In this document: piece after piece, positions 18,742-27,896 of the stretch
How positions within the stretch are numbered: position 1 is the stretch's first letter
Layout: each line of letters begins with the position of its first letter
DNA from: Methanobacterium sp.
GTDB lineage: Archaea > Methanobacteriota > Methanobacteria > Methanobacteriales > Methanobacteriaceae
Assembly: GCA_018263005.1 (NCBI GenBank)
Contig: JADFDH010000007.1
Span: 1 to 58,996, forward strand
Reading direction: 5' to 3'
DNA: 58,996 nucleotides
Position numbers and translations under genes: made by a program
Notes under the pieces: generated by a model
Database searches by the model: none
The model's input: only the letters and a program-made list of their open reading frames with translations
What the model was told of the DNA's origin: nothing

Positions 18742-19626
18742 TCAGGCGAATTTATCCATGAATTCATCTTTATATTCATTTTGAATTAATGGCTTAATGG
18801 CTTCCATCATATTTCCCATGATCAAAAAGAAATCTTCATTTTTTTCTTTCATAGCATTCATCAGAGATTGTTCAACATTTTTCCGGGAGCTAATATCTGT
18901 AAGTATGGAAATTGCCCCTAAATATGAGCCATCAGCTTTATATAAGGGGTTTGATGATACCAGGGCATAAATAGAACTACCATCCTTTCGCTTTAGTTTT
19001 AATTCATAGGTGTGACCCGATTTTTTTAAGTATTCATTGAATAATCTAATTCCATTTGCATCTGTAAAATAGGACAGGTCTTTTTTTACCATATCTGATA
19101 TTTTGTAACCTAACATTTTAGCAAATGACAGGTTGATATAGGTTAACTTGTTCTGTGAGTTCATTAAGAAAATGCCGGATTGCATTTTTTCTACCATCAG
19201 ACGATATTTCTCTTCACTTTCCCTTAATTTACGTTCTATATTTTTTCTTTCAATAGCGTATTTAATAGATTTAGCCAATAATTGACTCTCGATCTGACCC
19301 TTAACCAGGTAATCCTGAGCACCTTTTCCCACTGCATTAATTGCTAATTCTTCATCAGAAAGACCTGTTAGAATAATGATAGGGATATTAGGTGCTTTTT
19401 TATTCATCTTATAAAATGTATCTATCCCAAAACTATCAGAAAGGTTAAGATCCAGTAATATGATGTTTATTTGTTCTTTGGAGATAATTTCGAAACCATC
19501 ATTTAAACCAGTGGCATTTATTAACTTAAAATTCATACCTATGATTTCCTTTAACATCTCCCGGATGATGACAGTGTCTCCGGGATTGTCTTCTATTAAT
19601 AATATTTTGATGGTTTGTTCATCCAT
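18742..19626 (-). CDS. Response regulator with receiver plus PAS domain
   Basis: A 294-residue signalling protein. Residues about 6-125 are a CheY-like receiver (ILLIEDNPGDT acidic pair, phospho-acceptor in IILLDLNL, ILTGLSDEE, and Lys in YLVKGQ). A short coiled linker follows, then a PAS domain at about 135-260 (GIFLMNSQNKLTYINLSFAKMLGY ... GAISILTDISSRK). There is no DNA-binding, kinase or cyclase domain, so the output must be protein-protein. It follows the single-domain regulator by 5 bp, so the two are co-transcribed. Confidence 0.88.
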   Translation of the reverse strand: MDEQTIKILLIEDNPGDTVIIREMLKEIIGMNFKLINATGLNDGFEIISKEQINIILLDLNLSDSFGIDTFYKMNKKAPNIPIIILTGLSDEELAINAVGKGAQDYLVKGQIESQLLAKSIKYAIERKNIERKLRESEEKYRLMVEKMQSGIFLMNSQNKLTYINLSFAKMLGYKISDMVKKDLSYFTDANGIRLFNEYLKKSGHTYELKLKRKDGSSIYALVSSNPLYKADGSYLGAISILTDISSRKNVEQSLMNAMKEKNEDFFLIMGNMMEAIKPLIQNEYKDEFMDKFA

Positions 19627-19631
19627 TTATT

Positions 19632-20075
19632 TCACCCTGATGGTAACTTAACTGTGTTAAGCCAGAACTCTTCAATGGTTTTTATTACTCTTATGAATTG
19701 GTCAAAATCAAATGGTTTGTTTATGTAACAATTGGCATTGTTTTTATAGGTCTCTATGATGTCTTCTTGTGCATTTGAAGTGGTTAAGATGATTACAGGG
19801 ATACATTTAAGGTTTTCATCTTCCTTAATTTCTTTTAAAAGTTCTCTTCCATCCATTTTTGGAAGGTTTAGATCAAGTAAAATAAGATCCGGACGAGTGT
19901 CCTGTGAATGTTCTCCTTTATTTCTGAGCATTTCCAGGGCTTTTTCACCATCTTGTGCTATTTGCATGTTATTTTTGATCTGTGCATCCTTGAAAACTTC
20001 TTCAATTAATCTAATGTCACCTGGATTGTCTTCTATCACCATTATTTCAATAGGTTTATTAAACTCACTCTTCAT
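19632..20075 (-). CDS. Single-domain response regulator (Rcp1-like)
   Basis: A 147-residue stand-alone receiver. The acidic pair is in IEDNPGDIRLIEEVF, the phospho-acceptor in LILLDLNLPKMDGRELL, the Thr/Ser in VIILTTSNAQED and the Lys in INKPFDFDQF. The sequence style (IEDNPGD, long C-terminal helix) matches Rcp1-type regulators paired with phytochrome-like multi-PAS kinases, and such a kinase lies 0.7 kb upstream on the same strand. It probably carries phosphate between that kinase and other proteins; there is no output domain. Confidence 0.9.
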   Translation of the reverse strand: MKSEFNKPIEIMVIEDNPGDIRLIEEVFKDAQIKNNMQIAQDGEKALEMLRNKGEHSQDTRPDLILLDLNLPKMDGRELLKEIKEDENLKCIPVIILTTSNAQEDIIETYKNNANCYINKPFDFDQFIRVIKTIEEFWLNTVKLPSG

Positions 20076-20115
20076 ATTTCCTCCAGGGCTATTTAAGGGT
20101 TTATAATTATATTTA

Positions 20116-20409
20116 TTATTTTTTAGGTTTTTTTGAAGTATTAATGGTTATATTTTGTTCTAAACTTCTTAATCTTTCGGATAAGAAGTCTAAAACTATT
20201 TTTCTCTCTTCGTATGATACGTTTTTCTTTGAAAGCATGTTAATTAATTCTGTTATACTTCTTGCTGATTGTGTTCCGCTTTCCTCTTCCATTAAGAGGA
20301 TGTCTCTTTTGCCAAGCTCCTTAGCTGGGGCCACACATACTGCTCCTAAAATTTTTCCATTTTTATCCTTTACATCCATGGTGCTGATGAATTTTTTTTC
20401 TTCTTTCAA
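20116..20409 (-). CDS. Hypothetical small protein in sensory cluster
   Basis: A 97-residue protein I cannot place in a family. It begins KFISTMDVKDKNGKILGAVC, which resembles the last strands of a PAS or GAF-type sensor fold, and continues with helices and a lysine-rich tail (TSKKPKK). It has no membrane segment. It lies between the four-PAS kinase and the two response regulators in the same direction, 40 bp ahead of the single-domain regulator, so it is likely part of that pathway. Confidence 0.65.
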   Translation of the reverse strand: MKEEKKFISTMDVKDKNGKILGAVCVAPAKELGKRDILLMEEESGTQSARSITELINMLSKKNVSYEERKIVLDFLSERLRSLEQNITINTSKKPKK

Positions 20410-20507
20410 ACTATATCACCTAATTACAATATTAGACATTATATATATTAAATATTTTCATTAAAAATAGTTAAATTTTAATTGAATAGTACTCGTTATT
20501 AAAAATA

Positions 20508-20541
20508 GGTGTTCATAGGGTTTTTAGACCCTAGGAACACT
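20508..20541 (-). terminator. Hairpin terminator after the four-PAS kinase
   Basis: GTGTTC-A-TAGGGT pairs with ACCCTA-G-GAACAC across a 6-base loop, giving a 12-bp stem with one A/G mismatch. Read on the minus strand it is followed by a short T run and lies 217 bases past the kinase stop at 20759. The rest of the 20410-20758 gap is AT-rich and I see no other feature there except presumed promoter DNA for the 97-residue protein. Confidence 0.5.
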
Positions 20542-20758
20542 ATATCATGTCTTTAATTTTTTTGGAGGCGGTAAGGACATGAATTTCATATAAAATTATT
20601 TGATCATAAAAAAATCAAACGACATTTTCATCTTAATTCATCTAATAACAACTTATGATATCCATGGTTTATAAATTTTCCTAGTTAAGAAAAGATACAT
20701 TATTTTTTTTATGCGGTGTTAAGATTGATTGTGAGTTAAGAGTATATACAAAAAAGTC

Positions 20759-23056
20759 TTAAGATTTATTTAGGGAGAAATAGAAGATACTGCCTTTACC
20801 TAACTCTGATTCAGCCCATATTTCCCCACCATGCTGATGGACAATCCTCTGAGCAATTGAAAGACCGATTCCAGAGCCTTCATATTCCTGATGGGTGTGT
20901 AATCTTTGAAAGATGGTGAAGATACGATCTAAATATTTAGGGTCTATTCCGATTCCATTATCTTTAACAACAAAAACAACATAATCCCCTTCTTCATGGG
21001 AGGTTATATGTATTTCAGGATTTAATTTGCTGCGATACTTGATAGCATTGCCAATAAGATTCTGGAACAACAAAATCATCTGGTTCTTATCAGCTTTAAC
21101 CCCCATAGGTAGGTTATCATAGGTTATTTTGGCATTATTTTCTTGGATAGTCACATTTAGATTTAAATTGATCTGAGTCATCACATCTTCAAAATCAACT
21201 TCATTGAACATCATATCTTTATTAGCTACCCTGGAATATTCTAACAGGTCCATGATCATATTATCCAGACGTTTGGCACCATCTACTGCATAATATATGA
21301 ATTCATGGGCATCTTCATCTAACTGATCTTTATAACGCCGTTCCAACAACTGTAAAAAGCTAGTGATCATCCTGAGAGGTTCCCTAAGGTCATGAGAGGC
21401 TACATAAGCGAATTTTTTAAGGTCTGCATTGGATTTTTCTAGTTCTTCTGTTCTTTGCCTTACTTGCATTTCCAAGCTTTCCTTGTATTCCTTAAGTTTT
21501 TCTTCAGCATGTTTACGTTCTGTGATGTCCCTGGCAGCAGCGAAAACTCCTACTACATCCCCCTGTTCATCCATATATTCGGAAGCGTTGTATAAAACTT
21601 GTGTTAAACTTCCATTTTTATGTTTTATCTCCAGAGGGTAATCTCTGACCATTCCTTCCTTAAAAACACGTTGATATCCATCTTCAGCTTCTTCAGGTTT
21701 AGTGAAATAATAAGCAAAATCTGTTCCTATAAGATCTGTCCTTGAATAACCAGTGACCTTTTCCGTGGCTTTATTAACGTCTGTGATCTTCCCATCAGGA
21801 CCTATGGTCACCATAGGATCTAAAGAGGTCTCAATAAGATTACGGTTATATTCATTAGCCATTACTAATTCTTTGGTTCTTTGGTGAACTTTTTCCTCTA
21901 AATTTTCTAACATCTCATTGAGTTTAATATCCATGAGCTTGCGTTCTGTGATATCTATACAGATCCCAGTCATTCGTAATGGATGGTTATTTTCATCATA
22001 TTCTGCCTGTCCTAAGGAATCAATCCATCTAATATCTCCATTAGGATGTAATATCCTGTATTGGTTGTCCAGGAAACTTTGTTCTTCAATAGCCTTTTGA
22101 ATATTTTCTTTTGCTATTTCTAAATCTTTAGGGTGCAATCTCTTTTCCCAAGTTTTAAATGTAGCATTATCTTTATCCTGTTCAAGACCAAATAGTTCAA
22201 ACATAACCGGGGACCATTCGATTTCATCTGATAGGATATCCCAATCCCAAATTCCAACTCCAGCAGCTTTAGAAGCGATATCTAAACGTTCATTTAATCT
22301 GCGGAGTTTTATTTCATCGTTAACCTGTTTGGTGATATCTCTATAGACAACAATGTATTCAGAGGTATCTTCAAATCCTGGTTCAATTCTGGTACTATTC
22401 ACATCTACAATGATTTCTTTCCCGTTCTTATGTTTGGTACGCACAGTAACACGAGAGATACCATTTCGCTTTAATTCATCTATTATTTTATCTCTATCAC
22501 CAGGTTCATATTTGGGGTTTAGAAGTTCAAATGTAGTTTTACCTAACGATTCTGATTCATTATATCCAAAGATTTGTTCAGCGCCTTTGTTCCAGAATTT
22601 AATATGAAAATTTGAGTCTGTTCCAATTACCGCATCATTTACTTGGCTGAGAAGATAGGAATGGTATTCTATTTGTTTCTTATATTCTAAACCCTCACTG
22701 ATATCTCTTATGATTAAATTAGATTTGATTACACCATCTACATCCGTGAATAATGTGGAAGTAACTTCTCCTACAAATGTGGTTCCATCTTTTCGTTTAA
22801 AGGTTAATTCTGCTTTAAATCTTCCTTTTTGAGATCTCATCTCAAGGGCCGATTTAAGTGCTTCATCTTGGACTAATAACTCATCTCTTCCAGCAGATAT
22901 AATTTCTTCCTGGGTCATGCCAAACATAGCTCTAGCCGTGGGATTAGCTTGGAGAATGGAACCATCAGGTTTGGTAATTAAAATAGCATCTAAACTAGCT
23001 TCAAAAATTGATTTATATATGCCTAAATCTTCATCTGAATGATAATTTTCAGACAA
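20759..23056 (-). CDS. Four-PAS sensor histidine kinase (soluble)
   Basis: A 765-residue kinase with no membrane segment. PAS domains lie at about residues 10-130, 131-255, 256-385 and 405-520, each ending in an ITERK/DIS-type strand. A coiled linker leads to a HisKA domain with the phosphorylated His in FAYVASHDLREPLRMITSF near residue 553. HATPase_c follows, with N-box LIGNAIKYRS, G1 VVKDNGIGID and G2 GSGIGLSIAQRIV. The domain order resembles phytochrome-like kinases that pair with Rcp1-type regulators, one of which lies downstream at 19632. Ligands of the PAS domains are unknown. Confidence 0.93.
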   Translation of the reverse strand: MSENYHSDEDLGIYKSIFEASLDAILITKPDGSILQANPTARAMFGMTQEEIISAGRDELLVQDEALKSALEMRSQKGRFKAELTFKRKDGTTFVGEVTSTLFTDVDGVIKSNLIIRDISEGLEYKKQIEYHSYLLSQVNDAVIGTDSNFHIKFWNKGAEQIFGYNESESLGKTTFELLNPKYEPGDRDKIIDELKRNGISRVTVRTKHKNGKEIIVDVNSTRIEPGFEDTSEYIVVYRDITKQVNDEIKLRRLNERLDIASKAAGVGIWDWDILSDEIEWSPVMFELFGLEQDKDNATFKTWEKRLHPKDLEIAKENIQKAIEEQSFLDNQYRILHPNGDIRWIDSLGQAEYDENNHPLRMTGICIDITERKLMDIKLNEMLENLEEKVHQRTKELVMANEYNRNLIETSLDPMVTIGPDGKITDVNKATEKVTGYSRTDLIGTDFAYYFTKPEEAEDGYQRVFKEGMVRDYPLEIKHKNGSLTQVLYNASEYMDEQGDVVGVFAAARDITERKHAEEKLKEYKESLEMQVRQRTEELEKSNADLKKFAYVASHDLREPLRMITSFLQLLERRYKDQLDEDAHEFIYYAVDGAKRLDNMIMDLLEYSRVANKDMMFNEVDFEDVMTQINLNLNVTIQENNAKITYDNLPMGVKADKNQMILLFQNLIGNAIKYRSKLNPEIHITSHEEGDYVVFVVKDNGIGIDPKYLDRIFTIFQRLHTHQEYEGSGIGLSIAQRIVHQHGGEIWAESELGKGSIFYFSLNKS

Positions 23057-23134
23057 GAAAATCCCACCACCATATTCAACATATTATAAATTCAAAAAAA
23101 TTTCTATATAAAGAAATAAATAGAGTAAAATGGT

Positions 23135-23800
23135 TTATAGTAAATCCAGATACTTATTTTTTATCATATCAAATTCTTCTTGCGTAATCGCCCCAATATC
23201 CAGAAGTTCCTTGGCTTTTTTAATCCTCTCCACAGGATCTACCTCTGATTCTGTTTGGGATTCCGGGGTTATTTCCTCTGGTTCTGTTTTTGTTTCAGGG
23301 GTTACTATTTCTGGTTCTGTTTTGGGAGTTACAACTTCTGGTATGGTCTGTTTAACCTGCGGTGGTTCAGGAGATTTTTCTTGAACTGGTTCTGCTTCTG
23401 GAGCTGTGGCAGTTGATGTTTGTTCTGTTTCAGGTGCAGAAGGTACTATGGGTTCCAGTTTCTCTGATACTTCTTCAGTTGGTTCTTCAGGTTCTTTTAT
23501 TTTAATCCTTTGTTTTGAGGTGTTACTAAAATCATCAGGTCTATTGGTAACTGTTTTAGCTTCAGGTTCTTCATTTTCACTGGTTTCTGGTCCTCTTATA
23601 TCTGGTTTAAAACCGGTTTCAGGTTCCGGAGTTTCCAGTTTCTTACCGCAGCCCACGCAAAATTTAGCAGTTGATGGATTCATTGTATTACAATAAGGAC
23701 ACTCCTTAGCATTATTAGGACCTCTTCCCACGCGTTCTTGATATTCGATTCCCTTTCTTTTTGCTTCCAGTCTTCTTTTTATCTCATCACTTGAAACCAT
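23135..23800 (-). CDS. Zinc-ribbon and SHOCT-domain protein with long acidic linker
   Basis: A 221-residue protein. Residues about 30-57 form a zinc ribbon with CPYC and CVGC knuckles. The middle (about 58-180) is a low-complexity stretch rich in Pro, Glu and Thr, with repeated TPExxTEPE patterns. The last 35 residues are a SHOCT domain (ERIKKAKELLDIGAITQEEF). SHOCT tails mediate oligomerisation. There is no signal peptide. Function is unknown; it may be a scaffold protein. It lies 78 bp upstream of the kinase gene on the same strand. Confidence 0.8.
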   Translation of the reverse strand: MVSSDEIKRRLEAKRKGIEYQERVGRGPNNAKECPYCNTMNPSTAKFCVGCGKKLETPEPETGFKPDIRGPETSENEEPEAKTVTNRPDDFSNTSKQRIKIKEPEEPTEEVSEKLEPIVPSAPETEQTSTATAPEAEPVQEKSPEPPQVKQTIPEVVTPKTEPEIVTPETKTEPEEITPESQTESEVDPVERIKKAKELLDIGAITQEEFDMIKNKYLDLL

Positions 23801-23945
23801 GAATACACCTCAATTTTTTTTTATAAAATAATATTTAAGATTATATTTGTTAATTTTAAATATTCATTTTTTTTATTTATTTTTCAATTTTTATAAAACA
23901 TTATCTGATCTTAACACTTTCTTAGAGGATATAATCTAGAACTGA

Positions 23946-24692
23946 TTATTTATATTTCCAGAACTGATCCAATGTTCCTTTTAAACCGTCTTTAATGCTT
24001 TTTTTGGTGAATTCACCGGCTTTAAGGATGGAGTTCTCGATCCCCAATCCTCTATTTAAATACACTGTACAGGCTGCTGAGAAGGTGCATCCGCTTCCAT
24101 GGACATTGTCACTATTCAATAATTCACCCTCCATTACCTTAATGGAGTTATTAAAAAGCACATCTGTTCCATTAAGATGTCCTCCGGTCACCACTACTGG
24201 ACAGATTTCTCCAATTTTAGTAGCAGCATTAATAGCATCCTCCCTATTTTTCACTTCAATTCCTGATAGGGCTTGTGCTTCGAAGATATTGGGGGTGGTA
24301 AGCTGGGCTAATGGTAGTAGATATTTTTTTATAGCGTGAACCATACTTGTTTTTGATAGAGGATCCCCCGAACCAGCTATCATAACCGGATCCACCACTA
24401 CCTTCAACTCATACTCCTCCACTTTACGAGAGACGGCTTTGATAATCTCTGGAGAGTATAGCATTCCTGTTTTAGCATGAACTATATTTTCTTGTTCTAA
24501 GATTATATCTATCTGTTTCTCAACAAATTCCACATCTATAGGAAGGATTTCTTCCACTCTTCTTATGTTTTGGGATGTTAATGCGGTGATCACAGCAGTC
24601 CCGTATTCCTGGAGAGCATGGAAAGTTTTGACATCATTTAAGATACCGGCACCTCCAGATGGGTCGAATCCTGCTATACTTAATACCGACAT
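23946..24692 (-). CDS. thiD: Hydroxymethylpyrimidine / phosphomethylpyrimidine kinase
   Basis: ThiD phosphorylates HMP and HMP-P to HMP-PP for thiamine synthesis. The 248-residue ribokinase-fold protein starts VLSIAGFDPSGGAGILNDVK and has VVDPVMIAGSGDPL and the anion-hole motif VHGSGCTFSAACTVYL with its catalytic Asp/Cys position. It is a stand-alone ThiD without the ThiN or ThiE fusion seen in some archaea. It lies 39 bp after cofC on the same strand. Confidence 0.93.
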   Translation of the reverse strand: MSVLSIAGFDPSGGAGILNDVKTFHALQEYGTAVITALTSQNIRRVEEILPIDVEFVEKQIDIILEQENIVHAKTGMLYSPEIIKAVSRKVEEYELKVVVDPVMIAGSGDPLSKTSMVHAIKKYLLPLAQLTTPNIFEAQALSGIEVKNREDAINAATKIGEICPVVVTGGHLNGTDVLFNNSIKVMEGELLNSDNVHGSGCTFSAACTVYLNRGLGIENSILKAGEFTKKSIKDGLKGTLDQFWKYK

Positions 24693-24731
24693 TTTTTACC
24701 AACAGATTTTTTTTTAAAAATTATCTTTATA

Positions 24732-25400
24732 TTAATCTCTTAATACGCGTAATCTTTCAATCCCATGGTTAGAACGGACTTTAAGGTTTATTTTTTCCAG
24801 ATAGGAACGTGTTTCGGTATTTTTACCATGAATAATGATCTCACCCAGGTCTTCAGCAGTATTAACGTCCAGGGAAAGATAAAAGGAATCAAATATTGAA
24901 TAGGAGAATCCTTTGTTTTCAGCTACTTTCAGGTGTTCGAAGAAGCTGCATTCTCCGAATTTCATTTCCATTCCCTCGGCAGGAACTAGGAGGGCGTTGG
25001 TTCCTCCTCCTTTTGCCGGTGCTATCACCATATTTGCTTTTCTTCCTTTTTCTAATATTTTTTGTACATGTTCCTCTTTAATTAGTGGAATATCCGATGG
25101 AACTATTAGTACTTTCAAGCAGTGTTTAGAGCACCAATTCAGTGCCTGGGTTAAAGCCCCATTTAGGTCTGTGTTCCCCTCCTCTTTCAGTGATATGACC
25201 TCTAATTTTTCCACATATGCTAATACATCTGGATCTGCACTTATTACCAGAACCTCAGTAACATTTTTTTTCAAAACCTTTATAACATCCTTTAACATGG
25301 ATTTTAATAGGTTTTCTCGTTCATTAGTGGTTAGGGTTGGTGATAATCTTGTTTTTGCATTGGAGAATCGGGATACGGGAATTATGGCATATGTTTCCAT
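24732..25400 (-). CDS. cofC: 2-phospho-L-lactate guanylyltransferase (F420 synthesis)
   Basis: CofC activates 2-phospholactate with GTP to make the side-chain donor of coenzyme F420. The 222-residue nucleotidyltransferase opens YAIIPVSRFSNAKTRLSP and has VPSDIPLIKEEHV and a GGGTNALLVP segment, as in archaeal CofC. It is first of a minus-strand pair with thiD. F420 is the hydride carrier of methanogenesis, which supports the assignment of the host. Confidence 0.92.
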   Translation of the reverse strand: METYAIIPVSRFSNAKTRLSPTLTTNERENLLKSMLKDVIKVLKKNVTEVLVISADPDVLAYVEKLEVISLKEEGNTDLNGALTQALNWCSKHCLKVLIVPSDIPLIKEEHVQKILEKGRKANMVIAPAKGGGTNALLVPAEGMEMKFGECSFFEHLKVAENKGFSYSIFDSFYLSLDVNTAEDLGEIIIHGKNTETRSYLEKINLKVRSNHGIERLRVLRD

Positions 25401-25543
25401 AGTTGAACCTTTAAATATTTGTCTTAAAAAAGTGAAGGTTTGATTTGATAAAAGTATTTTTTTTATCCGAGTTAGAAATATTTGTTTTTTTGTTTGATTT
25501 TTTTGGGATTTGTTTAGTTTATATTATTAAATTTTCCTCAAGA

Positions 25544-26239
25544 TTAGTTTATGTTGAAGGAATATTTGATCCAGTTTACAAACTCGTTTAATAGGTTTAG
25601 GATATCATTGTAACCGAGGTTGGAGCTGGAATTTAAGTTTTTCAGGTCTCCTTCTGTAATGTTTAAACTTTTAATTATACTGTTTTTGGCGGTTTGTAAT
25701 TTTTTGGATATTTCATCAGTGTTGTTACCTTGTTTTTCTATGAATATTGCTGCTTCTCCTGTATTTATATTTAGATTATTTTTAGATACCATTATCCATA
25801 TTTGAAGCTGTGATTGGGTAGTATTTTGATTATCGGTTAGATTTGTACTTTTTATGATTTTTTGGATCTCTGCTGAGGCTTTATCTGTTGGTTTAAGTTT
25901 TGCTCCAGGTGTTGCTGTTTGATTTGGTTGGAAGCAGTAGGCCCTGATGAAACTGCTGGAATTCTGATTCACTTTTTTATCTTCTGCTATGACCAGATCT
26001 TGAGAAGTGTTGCTTTCAAGGATCTGTCCTGTCTCTATCATTATTGGTTTTTTACCGCTGTTTTTTACTAGAACTACATGGGGTATTGTGCCTGCTGCGG
26101 TGTTCTGGATGATTTCCACATCTCCCTGGTTATAGGTATCCTTAAGTGATGTAGATTCAAAGTAAGTGTTACTTACTAGTATACATCCTAGTGTGAAGAT
26201 AATAACCACCAGCACCAGTAAAATGACTCTGAAATTCAT
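25544..26239 (-). CDS. Hypothetical membrane-anchored extracytoplasmic protein
   Basis: A 231-residue protein with one N-terminal hydrophobic segment (residues 4-22) ending in TLGC, which may be an anchor or an imperfect lipobox. The rest should lie outside the membrane and is rich in Asn, Ser and Thr with several NxT sites. The middle (VVLVKNSGKKPIMIETGQIL ... IRAYCFQPNQTATPG) faintly resembles ARPP-1-like (DUF6569) domains, a weak match I would not rely on. It lies alone between proS and cofC. Confidence 0.65.
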   Translation of the reverse strand: MNFRVILLVLVVIIFTLGCILVSNTYFESTSLKDTYNQGDVEIIQNTAAGTIPHVVLVKNSGKKPIMIETGQILESNTSQDLVIAEDKKVNQNSSSFIRAYCFQPNQTATPGAKLKPTDKASAEIQKIIKSTNLTDNQNTTQSQLQIWIMVSKNNLNINTGEAAIFIEKQGNNTDEISKKLQTAKNSIIKSLNITEGDLKNLNSSSNLGYNDILNLLNEFVNWIKYSFNIN

Positions 26240-26327
26240 ATTAATGGTTTACCTCAACTTTATTTTTTTTGGGATTAATCAACTTAAATTATTATCATTA
26301 ATAACTTCAAAAAGTTTTTTATATCTA

Positions 26328-27740
26328 TTAATATGTTTTTGCCATTAATGTAGTTTTTCGAGCAGGTTTTCCGCAGTTAACGCATATTTCTCCTTCTTCA
26401 GATGATGATTGGACCCCTAGTAAGTCCACCCGTAATTTTTCTTCCATATCCTTTCCACATTCACTTTCACCGCACCAGTTGAAGGATATTATGCCCTTAT
26501 TTCCCGTAATCTGTTCTATTGCTTCATCCATGGTTTTAACAGTTCTGATGTTTTCATTCAGGAAATTCCATGATTTATCCGTCATCTTCCTGGTTATATT
26601 ATCCAGAAGCTTGTTGATATCCTCTACTAATTTTTCTGGATCCATTTTCTGGGTTTCCTTCTTCAGGTTGTACCTGCTGAATATAACCATTTCACCATTT
26701 TGTATATCCCGGGGACCTATCTCTATTCTTAATGGGACGCCTCTCATTTCCCATTCATAGAACTTTTTACCAGCTCTAATATCCCGATCATCAAGATAAA
26801 CCCTTAAGTTACCCTGATCTCTCAGTTTATCTTCCATTTCTCTGCAGAAACTGAGTACTTCTTCCTTTCCCTCCTTGAATAGGATGGGTACTATGACCAC
26901 TTGAAGGGGGACAACGGCTGGTGGAAGACATAATCCCTTTTCATCACCATGCACACCGATTATTGAAGCAATAATCCTATCTGAAAGCCCATAGCAGGTT
27001 TGATATACATATCTATGTTCTCCGGATTCGGTTTCATAGGTAATATCAAAGGTTCGTGCAAATGTCTGGCCAAGATTATGCACCGTACCGATCTGGAGAG
27101 TTTTGCCATCTGGTAGTAATGTATCAAAGGCTACTGTATAATCTGCACCGGGAAATTTATCCCATTCTGGTCTGGTGGTCACCACGTAAGGTACGCCTAA
27201 TTTATCGAAGAATCTTTTATATATTTTTACAGCATCCTTTACCTGGTTTTCGGCATCTTCTTTATTTACATGGACTGTATGTGCTTCTTTGAAAGTGGTT
27301 ATTTCCCTGACCCTTATCAAGGGACGGGTGTGTCTGGTTTCATAACGGAAGGTGTTAACCACCTGATAATATTTAAGGGGTAGATCGGTGTGGGATCTGA
27401 CCCATAAAGAGAACATAGGATAAATAGCTGTTTCACTGGTTGGTCTTAATGCCAGTTTTTTATTAAGTTCCGTCAATCCACCATGGGTTATCCAGTAAAC
27501 TTCATCCTCAAATCCTTTTACATGTATGGCTTCTTTAGCTAGTTCATCTTCCGGAATAAGTAAAGGAAAAAGCACCTCTTCATGGTCTTTATCTAAAATT
27601 TCCTTTAATATCTTAAGGGTGTGTTTTCTTATTTTAAAACCCTCAGGGAGCCATACATGCATGCCCTTTATTGGATATCTGGTATCGATTATTTCTGCTT
27701 CTTCTAATATTTTATGGAACCATTCACTGAACTTTGACAA
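26328..27740 (-). CDS. proS: Prolyl-tRNA synthetase (archaeal/eukaryotic type)
   Basis: A 470-residue class II synthetase that charges tRNA-Pro. Motif 2 is in YQVVNTFRYETRHTRPLIRV with the following FKEAHT, and RPTSETAIYPMF and GLSDRIIASIIGVHGDEKG complete the catalytic core. The C-terminal zinc domain has CGESEC and CVNCG, and the chain ends in LMAKTY as in archaeal ProS. There is no bacterial-type editing insert. Divergent from egsA. Confidence 0.97.
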   Translation of the reverse strand: MSKFSEWFHKILEEAEIIDTRYPIKGMHVWLPEGFKIRKHTLKILKEILDKDHEEVLFPLLIPEDELAKEAIHVKGFEDEVYWITHGGLTELNKKLALRPTSETAIYPMFSLWVRSHTDLPLKYYQVVNTFRYETRHTRPLIRVREITTFKEAHTVHVNKEDAENQVKDAVKIYKRFFDKLGVPYVVTTRPEWDKFPGADYTVAFDTLLPDGKTLQIGTVHNLGQTFARTFDITYETESGEHRYVYQTCYGLSDRIIASIIGVHGDEKGLCLPPAVVPLQVVIVPILFKEGKEEVLSFCREMEDKLRDQGNLRVYLDDRDIRAGKKFYEWEMRGVPLRIEIGPRDIQNGEMVIFSRYNLKKETQKMDPEKLVEDINKLLDNITRKMTDKSWNFLNENIRTVKTMDEAIEQITGNKGIISFNWCGESECGKDMEEKLRVDLLGVQSSSEEGEICVNCGKPARKTTLMAKTY

Positions 27741-27896
27741 TTTTATCCGCCCTGATAAACTTCATTTGATATGTTTAATCAATCTCTTTATGAATAATAT
27801 ATGTAGCATTTAATTATAATCAATTTAAATTAGACTAATACATATAATTAAGAGTCTGCATATAAATAATATCTGTTATTAAAAGGAATGATAGCC

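Noticed and set aside
24655..24675. tRNA T-loop-like GGTCGAATCC sequence
   Set aside because: It lies inside thiD, encoding the GFDPSGG motif, with no acceptor or anticodon stem around it.
25544..26239. ARPP-1 (DUF6569) assignment for the extracytoplasmic protein
   Set aside because: Only a short stretch resembles the family and key positions are missing; a profile search would be needed.
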